A stretch of DNA of 18,280 nucleotides from UBA12202 sp049595035 (GTDB lineage: Bacteria > Pseudomonadota > Alphaproteobacteria > Puniceispirillales > UBA1172), in the NCBI GenBank assembly GCA_049595035.1, contig JBMYKD010000028.1, forward strand, positions 1-18,280, in the 5' to 3' direction. The translations under genes and the position numbers were made by a program. Below are positions 7,737 to 14,918 of the stretch, piece after piece. The first letter of the stretch is position 1. Each line of letters begins with the position of its first letter. The notes under the pieces were generated by a model. That model did not search any database, was not told the DNA's origin, and worked only from the letters and a program-made list of their open reading frames with translations.

Positions 7737-8774
7737 ATGAAATTTCAATTGGCCGTAAATCTGGAACGTATGGATGACAGCATCCCTATGAAAGATGTCC
7801 GGGATCATACGCTTCGCATGGTAAAAATGGCAGATGAAGCCGGGTTTGAAATTGCCTGGGCGGCAGAACATCATGCGCTGGAAATGACCATTGCACCTAA
7901 TCCCTTTTCCCTATTAGTCTGGTGGGGTGAAAACACACAGAATATCAGACTGGGATGCGCAGTGGTAAATGCGTCCTACTGGCATCCGATTAAACTGGCC
8001 GGTGAGGCGGCAATGACAGATTTGCTTACTGATGGCCGGCTGGAATTTGGCATCGGATCAGGGGCTTATCAGCGTGAATTTGACCGGATGATGCCGGGCT
8101 TGAAACAATCCGATTCCTGGAAATACATGAATGAAATGTTGCCTGCCGTGCTTAATTTATGGAAAGGGGATTATGAACATAATGGCGAATACTGGCAGTT
8201 TCCGCTGTCCACATCAGTGCCTAAACCCGTACAGGACCCGCACCCCCCTTTATGGGTAGCGGCGCGATCACCTATCACTTATGACTATGCTATTCAAAAT
8301 AATTGCAATGTCATGTGCTGGCCACTGACCCGCGATTTTTCCGAAGCAGAACTATATAAACAACGTCTGGATGATGCGATGCAAAAATTTCCAAATGCCA
8401 GACGGCCAGAGTTTGCATTGATGCGTCATGCCGCTGTTTACGAAACACCAGCCAGCCGTGATGCAGCCATTGCATCCATTCAATGTGTGCTTGGCCAGTT
8501 TGAAAACCTGTTCCGCAATATGGGGGATGTTAAAAACGGATTTCCCAAACAGATTCCATTGAGTGAACTGGCAAATAGAGATGAATATAACGCCGACATG
8601 CTAGAAGAAAACCTGCTCTTTGGCTCCCCTGATGAAGTCATCGAAAAGCTGAAACGATATGAAGATTTAGGCGTCGATTCATTCATTTATTATGCCAGCA
8701 TGGGAATGCCACTGGATGAACAGATCAAGTCAATGGAGCTGTTCTGCGATAAGGTCATGCCAGCATTTGCATAA
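7737..8774 (+). CDS. LLM-class flavin-dependent monooxygenase (luciferase-like), possibly TgnB-like
   Basis: This 345-residue protein is a single-domain bacterial luciferase-like TIM-barrel oxygenase that would use reduced FMN and O2. Family marks are the AEHHALEMTIAPNP segment (about 43-56), IRLGCAVVNASYWHPIKLAG, the block TDLLTDGRLEFGIGSGAYQ, and the later PPLWVAARS strand. These resemble, as I recall them, the oxygenase component of two-component trigonelline monooxygenase (TgnB), which opens the N-methylpyridinium ring. Such enzymes need a separate flavin reductase, and none is encoded here. GGGAGGA at 7724-7730 supports the start at 7737. Neighbouring genes for an aldehyde dehydrogenase and an alpha/beta hydrolase strengthen a ring-cleavage reading. 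Oxidation of a sulfonate or other amine is a fallback possibility. Confidence 0.88.
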   Translation: MKFQLAVNLERMDDSIPMKDVRDHTLRMVKMADEAGFEIAWAAEHHALEMTIAPNPFSLLVWWGENTQNIRLGCAVVNASYWHPIKLAGEAAMTDLLTDGRLEFGIGSGAYQREFDRMMPGLKQSDSWKYMNEMLPAVLNLWKGDYEHNGEYWQFPLSTSVPKPVQDPHPPLWVAARSPITYDYAIQNNCNVMCWPLTRDFSEAELYKQRLDDAMQKFPNARRPEFALMRHAAVYETPASRDAAIASIQCVLGQFENLFRNMGDVKNGFPKQIPLSELANRDEYNADMLEENLLFGSPDEVIEKLKRYEDLGVDSFIYYASMGMPLDEQIKSMELFCDKVMPAFA

Positions 8775-8789
8775 AGGTACCACCCAGTA

Positions 8790-9602
8790 ATGCAAAGCTC
8801 TAAACTTGCCGAACATACCGCTATCTGGGATAGCGGCCAGGCGGCAAAGCCGCATCACCTGCCACTGATCCTGATACATGGGCTTGGCCTTGATCATCAT
8901 TGTTTTGATGGGATGCTGCCAGCATTGTCAAAAACCCATAGGGTCATTGGTTTTGATCTGGCGGGGCACGGGCAAACCCCCATCGTTGTTGATGAACGGC
9001 CAAGCCTTGATCTGTTTTCACGGCAGACGCTTGGGGTAATGGACAGGCTGGGCATTGATAAGGCGGTGCTGATTGGTTTCTCACTTGGCGGGATGATCAA
9101 TCGCCGCTTTGCCATGGATTATCCGGACAGGGTAGCAGGATTGGTAATCATGAACTCACCACATAATCGGGGTGATGCCGGACAGAAAGCTGTGGAAGAC
9201 CGCGCGCGAAAAACCCTTGATGAAGGGGTATCTGCCACAATGGAAGCAACTCTAGCCCGCTGGTACACGGATGCGTTCAGGAAAAACCATCCCGACCTCA
9301 TGCAACAAACCGCCAGACAATTGATGAGTAATGATCCGCATTGGTATGCGGATTGCCGCTTTGTGCTAGCGGCCGGAGTGCGTGAATTGATCAAACCGGA
9401 ACCGACCATTAAGTGCCCTAGCCTGATTATTACATGTGAAAATGATAGCGGTAGCACACCAGCCATGAGCCATGATATCGGGGGTGAGATTACTCCGTCT
9501 GAAACAGTTATCATTCCGAAATTACAACATCTGGGGTTAATCGAGTCGCCTACCCTGTTTAGTGATACTATACAGCCATATCTGAACACATACCACATGT
9601 GA
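8790..9602 (+). CDS. Alpha/beta-fold hydrolase, possibly TgnD-like enamide hydrolase
   Basis: This 270-residue soluble protein has a canonical alpha/beta-hydrolase layout. The oxyanion-hole motif HGLGL is at 30-34, the strand-turn DLAGHGQT at 56-63, and the nucleophile elbow GFSLGG has Ser98. The likely acid is Asp219 in CENDSG and the likely catalytic His is His247 in LQHLGL. There is no signal peptide. The start lies 15 bp after the monooxygenase stop, with a modest AAAGGT upstream. In trigonelline and vitamin B6 breakdown, hydrolases of this fold cleave an (amido)methylene-succinate to amine, acid, CO2 and succinate semialdehyde. The same order of aldehyde dehydrogenase, monooxygenase and hydrolase families makes that role plausible here. 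A lactonase or esterase role remains possible. Confidence 0.88.
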   Translation: MQSSKLAEHTAIWDSGQAAKPHHLPLILIHGLGLDHHCFDGMLPALSKTHRVIGFDLAGHGQTPIVVDERPSLDLFSRQTLGVMDRLGIDKAVLIGFSLGGMINRRFAMDYPDRVAGLVIMNSPHNRGDAGQKAVEDRARKTLDEGVSATMEATLARWYTDAFRKNHPDLMQQTARQLMSNDPHWYADCRFVLAAGVRELIKPEPTIKCPSLIITCENDSGSTPAMSHDIGGEITPSETVIIPKLQHLGLIESPTLFSDTIQPYLNTYHM

Positions 9603-9629
9603 ACACACAAAAAAGAAAGGAATATTGTC

Positions 9630-11333
9630 ATGTCAGCATCTGCTCCACGCCGGATATCAGGCGGACAGGCCGCAGTGGAATCGCTTAAAGTTGAGGGCGT
9701 TGATCATGTCTTTGGCCTGATTGGTTCAGCCACAATGGAAATGTTTGATGCGCTTTATGATGCCAAGGATATTCGTTTTATCGGTGTTCATGATGAACGC
9801 ACCGGCACCCATATGGCCGATGGATATGCACGAGCCTCTGGACGTACCGGAGTTATTCTTGCAGGCCAGAATGGCCCCGGATCAACCAATCTGGTCACGG
9901 GATTAGCACAAGCCGCCGCCGCATATTCACCAGTATTATCAATTGCCGGCATGCTATCTACCGAACATGTCTATCGAGATGCCTTTCAGGAAGTTGACCA
10001 GCAGGCTTTATTTACGCCTGTGACCAAGAAAACCTGGACCGTTACCAAAGCAAACCGGATACCGGAAATGTTCAGAGAAGCATTTCGGGTCGCTATGTCA
10101 CCACGGAAAGGGCCTGTTCAGATTAATCTTCCGCGTGATGTGCTGGCTGAACAAATTGATATGCCTGATATGCAATCCCCGAATGAATATCGGGTCATTC
10201 AGAACCCTGCCCCTGCCGCAAATGCTATTGCCGACGCCGCCAGGCTTCTGACTGGTGCCAGACGACCAGTGATAATTACAGGTGGCGGCATAAAAAACAG
10301 CCGTGGTCACGCCGCCGCCATCGCTCTGGCGGAAGCATTAAACGCCCCTATCGTGCTAGCACCCGGACATGGCGATGCACTACCTTATGATCAGGCTCTT
10401 AATGCTGGCCAGATGGGGCCACGCGGTAATCCGGTTGCATCAAGGCTGGCCAAGGAAGCTGATGTCATTCTTGCACTTGGCACGCGACTTGGGTTTAATT
10501 CAACTTTCTATTCCTATGATAACATTAATAGAGATGCTGCGATTATTCAGGTCGAATTGGAACCAACAGCAATCGGACGGTATTTTCCAGTCAAGCTGGG
10601 AATTTGGGGGGATGCTATCGCCACGGCAGAACAATTAATCCCTGCCGTTCAGGCCATGCAGTTCAAAAACGACATTGCCACATGGACAGAAACCTTTCAG
10701 AAAGACCGGCGCGAATGGCTGGCTGAACGTGATGCCAAGGCTGATACAGACACTGTTCCTATCCAGCCATCCGGTCTGTTCCATCATTTGCGCCAGATCA
10801 TGCCAGATGACGCCGCCTATACCATGGATGCCGGCACATTATGCCTGCAAGCCACGGATGCCATGAATTATAAAACACCACCATCATTATTCACCCCCCT
10901 TGATTTTGGTCTGGTAGGATTTTCTTTTGCTTGTGGATTGGGGGTAAAACTGGCCATGCCTGATCGACCAGTTATCAGCATGATGGGTGATGGCGGGTTC
11001 GGAATGACCATTTCCGAGCTGTCAACCGCCGTAGATTATGGCATCAACACAGTTACACTGGTGATGAATAACGGCTCATGGGGGGCAGAAAAAGCCTATC
11101 AGCGGGACTTTTTCAATGGCCGGTATATCGGCGCTGATATCTCTAGCCCGGCTTTTGATAAAGCAGCAGAATTATATGGTGCTGCCGGATTCAGGGTAGA
11201 ACGATTATCTGACCTTGGCGATGCTGTACATGCGGCATTGCATGCTGGCAAGCCTGCTGTGGTTGATATTCAAGTTGATCCGGCAGCTCTTTATAGCTTC
11301 CGCCGTGATAGCTTCAAGCATAGGGGCGGGTGA
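9630..11333 (+). CDS. Thiamine-diphosphate-dependent enzyme, sulfoacetaldehyde acetyltransferase (Xsc)-like
   Basis: This protein of about 567 residues has the three-domain acetohydroxyacid-synthase fold. The Pyr domain carries the activating Glu in HDERTGTHMADGYAR (Glu56), followed by a central domain (about 190-340). The PP domain has the Mg-ThDP motif GDGGFGM (about 452) ending in VMNNGSWG (about 478-484). FGLIGSATM near the N terminus, FQEVDQQALF, GPVQINLPRD and NGSWGAEKAYQRDFF resemble the Xsc branch more than acetolactate synthase. Xsc makes acetyl phosphate and sulfite from sulfoacetaldehyde and phosphate. No pta or sulfonate gene is nearby, so a related cleavage or decarboxylation of another aldehyde or 2-oxo acid is equally likely. 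It is the last gene of the operon, with GAAAGGA just before the ATG, and its stop abuts that of the convergent dehydrogenase gene. Confidence 0.87.
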   Translation: MSASAPRRISGGQAAVESLKVEGVDHVFGLIGSATMEMFDALYDAKDIRFIGVHDERTGTHMADGYARASGRTGVILAGQNGPGSTNLVTGLAQAAAAYSPVLSIAGMLSTEHVYRDAFQEVDQQALFTPVTKKTWTVTKANRIPEMFREAFRVAMSPRKGPVQINLPRDVLAEQIDMPDMQSPNEYRVIQNPAPAANAIADAARLLTGARRPVIITGGGIKNSRGHAAAIALAEALNAPIVLAPGHGDALPYDQALNAGQMGPRGNPVASRLAKEADVILALGTRLGFNSTFYSYDNINRDAAIIQVELEPTAIGRYFPVKLGIWGDAIATAEQLIPAVQAMQFKNDIATWTETFQKDRREWLAERDAKADTDTVPIQPSGLFHHLRQIMPDDAAYTMDAGTLCLQATDAMNYKTPPSLFTPLDFGLVGFSFACGLGVKLAMPDRPVISMMGDGGFGMTISELSTAVDYGINTVTLVMNNGSWGAEKAYQRDFFNGRYIGADISSPAFDKAAELYGAAGFRVERLSDLGDAVHAALHAGKPAVVDIQVDPAALYSFRRDSFKHRGG

Positions 11334-11336
11334 TCA
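11331..11336. other. TGATCA: back-to-back stop codons of convergent genes
   Basis: TGA at 11331-11333 ends the thiamine-diphosphate enzyme on the plus strand. The adjacent TCA at 11334-11336 is the minus-strand TGA of the FAD dehydrogenase. Together they form a palindrome with no spacer, so no intergenic terminator exists between two convergent operons. Confidence 0.9.
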
Positions 11337-13724
11337 TATCAATCCCATGGGCACAATAACGGCTTTTTCACTGACCCCAAGCACATCAACATAAAGATTG
11401 ACGCCAGATTTAGCATATTCTGGCGCAATAAAAGCATAAGCCAGATTTTTTCCGGTGCGGTATCCCCATCCGGCGGAAGTGACTGTTCCCACAAGACGGC
11501 CATCATGCCAGACAGAAGCCCCGCCATGGCTAGGCGCATGGGTCGCATCGATATCAAGACATGCCAGTTTCTTTCGCGGGCCCTGTTGCTTCATGGCCAT
11601 GAAAGCATCCTTGCCGATATAATCAGGCTTTTCATGGATAAACCGGTCAAGGCCGGTTTCAAGAGGATTGAATTCCGTGATCAAGTCAGATTTCCAATGC
11701 AGATATCCTTTTTCAAGCCGCATGGATTCCACTGCCCGCATCCCGAATAAGGTCATCCCGAATTCCGCACCAGCTTTGCGTAAAACCAGATAGGCAGACA
11801 TTAATTCTGTCATCGGAATATGCAATTCATAGGCATGTTCACCTGAATAGCTGACACGCATGGCCACTGCCCTTGCTATACCGATATGAGTTTCCCGCAC
11901 AGATAACCAGGGAAATGCCGCATCCGACCAATCATCCCGCGATACAATCGATAATACGTCACGCGCATGTTTTCCCGCCAGAAGCAGAATGCACCAGTCA
12001 TCCGTTAGTCGTTTGATGGAAATATCCTTATCTGCAGGTAAATGCTGGGTTAGCCAATCCATATCATGGCGATCAGCTGCCGCCGCTGACCCATACCAGA
12101 CCCGCCCATCTGGTAATGTGGCAATGGTGGCTTCTGCTTTGACATTACCATGATGATTGAGAAAATAGGCAAGTCTGACACGGCCGGGTCGATCATTGAT
12201 CCTTGTACAGCTGAGCTGGTTAAGCCAGTCATGGACGCCATCACCTGTTATTTCAAAGCGGGTAAACCCATTGATTTCTGTCAATCCCACCCCATCCGTT
12301 ATCGCTTTCACCTCTTCCCCTATCTGGGAAAAGGTTTCATTAAACCGGTAGCTATGGGTTTCCGTAAAATCCGCTGAAGGTATCATATAATCCAGGCGTT
12401 CCCAGCCATCGACCGGGGCGAATGCTGCACCTTCCTGTTCCAGCATGGAAGTTAAAGATGTTGTTCTTGCATGGCGGGCAGCAGGGCGGTGTTCATGGGG
12501 GAAATGAAAGCGAAACTCATTCTGATATTCTTCGATGGATTTCAGTGCCGTTGCTTCGACCGTAGCGTAATCGCCAAACCGGCGCGGGTCAAGCGGCCAT
12601 GTATCATAGCATGCCTCACCATGAACAATCTGCTGTGCCAGAAGCCAGCCATGCCCCCCACCTTCACCTAACCCCGCCCTAAGGCCGATAATGCAGAACG
12701 CATTACGCTTACCGGGGATAGGGCCTACCAGTGGCGCCCCATCATAAGAATAGGTTATTGGCCCATTGATAATGGTGTGAATCCCAGTATCGGCAATCGT
12801 CGGCATACGCATAAATGCGCCTTCAAGCACATCAATCACGCGTTCCGGATCATCCGGACAAAGCGCATTAGCAAAGTTCGGGTCAATACCATCCATTCCC
12901 CATGTTCGGCAATCCTGTTCATAAAATCCGATTAGCAAACCCTGTTTTTCCTGCCGACAGTAAAAATCACTGATCGGACAACGGATCAATGGCATACGGT
13001 GGCCTGCATTAATGATCTGATCAATGGGTTCTGTCAGAAAATACTGGTGTTCCATAGATATAACAGGATGACAGACCCCCATCATCGCCCCAATTTCATT
13101 GACCCGGTAACCACCAGCATTAACGACAATCATAGCATCAATATCACCATCCTTGGTATGGACAGTCCAGTGATCATCTTTATGCTGGGTTAAGGCTATC
13201 ACCGGATTATGGCGAACAACCTCCGCCCCAGCCTTTCGCGCCCGTCTGGCTAGTGCCTGACATAATTGTGCCGGATCAATATCACCATCTAGCGGGTCCC
13301 ATAATCCACCAAGCAATTGATCCGTGGAAATAAGCGGATGGCGTCGCGCGCATTCTTCTGCATCAATGGTTTCAAAATCAACGCCCATTCCTTTTGCCAT
13401 GGAAGCAAAATGACGATAGCCTTCCATGACCTCTTCGGAATTAGCCAACCTTATACCACCATCAGCATGATGATAATTAATCGGATAATCAGGGTCTTCC
13501 GATAATTCTTTATAGAGATTGATGGAATGTGTTTTCAGCCCGACCATTGTCTGGTTCATGCCAAAATTAGTGACCTGAGCAGCAGAATGCCACGTCGTGC
13601 CGGAAGTAAGTTCATCACGTTCAATCAGCATGACATCAGTCCAGCCTTCCTGAGTGAGATGATAAAGCGTTGAGCAGCCTGCTATTCCGCCACCTATAAC
13701 AACAACACGAGCTGTTTTCCGCAT
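11334..13724 (-). CDS. FAD-dependent dimethylglycine/sarcosine dehydrogenase-like protein with GcvT folate domain
   Basis: Read from the ATG at 13724, this is a 796-residue fusion. An N-terminal DAO-type FAD domain (about 1-380) begins RVVVIGGGIAGCSTLYHL; the ERDELTSGTTWHSAA motif contains His46, the residue that holds FAD covalently in DMGDH and SarDH. A short linker domain follows (about 380-440). Next come an aminomethyltransferase-like domain (about 455-700; EKGYLHWKSDL, NPLETGLDRF, KPDYIGKDAF) and the GcvT C-terminal barrel (about 715-796). Relatives oxidise an N-methyl group and pass the formaldehyde unit to tetrahydrofolate. Dimethylglycine, sarcosine or another N-methyl amino acid is likely. 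An upstream in-frame ATG at 13808 would add 28 residues of unlike sequence ahead of a perfect AGGAGGA site and is rejected. It diverges from a LysR gene. Confidence 0.92.
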   Translation of the reverse strand: MRKTARVVVIGGGIAGCSTLYHLTQEGWTDVMLIERDELTSGTTWHSAAQVTNFGMNQTMVGLKTHSINLYKELSEDPDYPINYHHADGGIRLANSEEVMEGYRHFASMAKGMGVDFETIDAEECARRHPLISTDQLLGGLWDPLDGDIDPAQLCQALARRARKAGAEVVRHNPVIALTQHKDDHWTVHTKDGDIDAMIVVNAGGYRVNEIGAMMGVCHPVISMEHQYFLTEPIDQIINAGHRMPLIRCPISDFYCRQEKQGLLIGFYEQDCRTWGMDGIDPNFANALCPDDPERVIDVLEGAFMRMPTIADTGIHTIINGPITYSYDGAPLVGPIPGKRNAFCIIGLRAGLGEGGGHGWLLAQQIVHGEACYDTWPLDPRRFGDYATVEATALKSIEEYQNEFRFHFPHEHRPAARHARTTSLTSMLEQEGAAFAPVDGWERLDYMIPSADFTETHSYRFNETFSQIGEEVKAITDGVGLTEINGFTRFEITGDGVHDWLNQLSCTRINDRPGRVRLAYFLNHHGNVKAEATIATLPDGRVWYGSAAAADRHDMDWLTQHLPADKDISIKRLTDDWCILLLAGKHARDVLSIVSRDDWSDAAFPWLSVRETHIGIARAVAMRVSYSGEHAYELHIPMTELMSAYLVLRKAGAEFGMTLFGMRAVESMRLEKGYLHWKSDLITEFNPLETGLDRFIHEKPDYIGKDAFMAMKQQGPRKKLACLDIDATHAPSHGGASVWHDGRLVGTVTSAGWGYRTGKNLAYAFIAPEYAKSGVNLYVDVLGVSEKAVIVPMGLI

Positions 13725-13733
13725 AATATATAT

Positions 13734-13740
13734 TCCTCCT
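13734..13740 (-). promoter_or_regulatory. Ribosome binding site that fixes the FAD dehydrogenase start at 13724
   Basis: AGGAGGA on the minus strand ends nine bases before the ATG at 13724. It is the strongest ribosome site on this strand in the region, and the FAD-binding strand RVVVIGGG starts five residues into the resulting protein, as expected. Confidence 0.85.
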
Positions 13741-13803
13741 GATAACTCCATCTTGGCAAGGTTGTCATAAGGCAAGCAATTTAAAATAATCAATTTGTCT
13801 TTT

Positions 13804-13831
13804 TTCAAATTTAATGTTCAATATAATTGAA
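13804..13831. promoter_or_regulatory. Candidate LysR binding region with TTCAA-N5-TTGAA inverted repeat
   Basis: The 158-bp divergent region (13725-13882) contains the perfect inverted repeat TTCAATATAATTGAA at 13817-13831, which includes a T-N11-A core. An extra TTCAA half-site lies at 13804-13808, 13 bp upstream. Its middle contains TATAAT (13822-13827), a possible -10 element for the LysR gene; I see no good -35 at the right distance. The same 15-bp repeat recurs at 14832-14846 before the MttB gene. Confidence 0.6.
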
Positions 13832-13882
13832 ATCACAATAATCCGGATATAAATGATCTGGTCATAAGGGAATGGTGATCTT

Positions 13883-14839
13883 ATGAATATTAATCATCTG
13901 CGGATATTCCGAACCTTGGCTTCAACTCTATCAATGGTGCATACTGCCCATCAGCATCACATCAAAACATCTACCGTTTCACAAGCTATCGCCCGCCTAG
14001 AAGATGAATTAGGAGTGACATTGATTGATCGGTCGACGCGGCCAATTCGTTTAACTCGTGCAGGTATTCTGGTTGACCAGAAAGCCGAAGCCATCTTTGA
14101 TATTATTCATGATCTGCAAAATGAAATGACAGATCAGGATATTGCCGCCAAGGGCGAAATCCGGATTGGCATGATTGATGGGCTGGAAAGTTTTGTCATG
14201 CCAGCCATCATTGGTCATCTTAATGAGATTTGGCCAGACCGGACATTACTCACCCGAACCGGGCGCAGTGATCACTTGCTTGATGATATCAAAGAACAGC
14301 GACTGGATATTTCTATTTCCGGCCATAGCAATGAGATGATTGATGGTATTAATCACCATGAGTTAATCAGCGAACCTCTCGTTGCTGTTATTCCCAAAAA
14401 TATGAACGCATCCGGCATGCGGCCTGATCTTTCACTCATTCCAATGATCAAGTTCAATACAGATTTCCCCCTTGGTCGACTGATTGATGCACAAATGAAA
14501 CGCTGTCGGCTATCACCGCGCATTCTTGCCTCGGTTGATTCTACACAGAGCCTGATCTCTCTCTGCAAAGACCTTAAAGCGTGGGGAGTGACAACGCCGC
14601 TTTCTATTCTGGACACCCCCAAAGCTATAGATGAGCTGGATATTATCCCAACCCCGTTTCCATTAATTACACGGACAATTTCCATTTGGCATCGCGAAGG
14701 GGAATTAGCGACAACAGTTAACCATATACGGCGCATTGCCGAAACCGTCATCAGGCAAAAAATAGCAACTCTTCCCCTGCCAGGCGGGATGCCTATCAAG
14801 ACAGATCATCTATTTCCTAATTCATATAATATTCAATAA
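13883..14839 (+). CDS. LysR-family transcriptional regulator of the demethylation genes (inferred)
   Basis: This 318-residue protein has a LysR-type winged helix-turn-helix (about residues 1-60: INHLRIFRTLASTLSMVHTA, then STVSQAIARLEDELGVTLID and the LTRAG wing). A substrate-binding-like effector domain follows from about residue 92 (GEIRIGMIDG). It diverges from the FAD dehydrogenase and sits directly before the MttB-family gene on the same strand, so it probably controls both flanks. This is supported by the matching 15-bp inverted repeats at 13817-13831 and 14832-14846; the second overlaps its own stop codon (14837-14839). AAGGGA at 13866-13871 is a moderate ribosome site. The effector could be a methylated amine, or the dimethylglycine or sarcosine derived from it, but nothing in the sequence proves that. 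Confidence 0.92.
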   Translation: MNINHLRIFRTLASTLSMVHTAHQHHIKTSTVSQAIARLEDELGVTLIDRSTRPIRLTRAGILVDQKAEAIFDIIHDLQNEMTDQDIAAKGEIRIGMIDGLESFVMPAIIGHLNEIWPDRTLLTRTGRSDHLLDDIKEQRLDISISGHSNEMIDGINHHELISEPLVAVIPKNMNASGMRPDLSLIPMIKFNTDFPLGRLIDAQMKRCRLSPRILASVDSTQSLISLCKDLKAWGVTTPLSILDTPKAIDELDIIPTPFPLITRTISIWHREGELATTVNHIRRIAETVIRQKIATLPLPGGMPIKTDHLFPNSYNIQ

Positions 14840-14868
14840 ATTTGAAATAATAAGTCAATTTATATGAA
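14821..14868. promoter_or_regulatory. Nested inverted repeats before the MttB gene, including the second TTCAA-N5-TTGAA site
   Basis: TTCAATAAATTTGAA at 14832-14846 has the same arms and spacing as the repeat at 13817-13831. It lies between a second pair of arms, TTCATATAA (14821-14829) and TTATATGAA (14860-14868). The element starts inside the last codons of the LysR gene and ends 50 bp before the MttB start. It looks like a multi-site operator, or an operator plus AT-rich promoter; as a hairpin it would have a 30-base loop and no U-tract, so a terminator is unlikely. Confidence 0.55.
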
Positions 14869-14918
14869 GCTAAGCAATGCCTGTTAACAAAGTCACATGT
14901 CATTATTAAGATATCGTT

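Noticed and set aside
9119..9631. 170-codon open frame antisense to the alpha/beta hydrolase
   Set aside because: It mirrors the conserved hydrolase frame and has no domain signature.
9630..11333. Acetolactate synthase large subunit
   Set aside because: No small subunit follows and several blocks match the Xsc-like branch better.
13725..13808. Upstream in-frame ATG at 13808 extending the FAD dehydrogenase by 28 residues
   Set aside because: The extension lies before a perfect AGGAGGA site, reaches close to the candidate operator and lacks family similarity; the ATG at 13724 puts the FAD-binding strand in its usual place.
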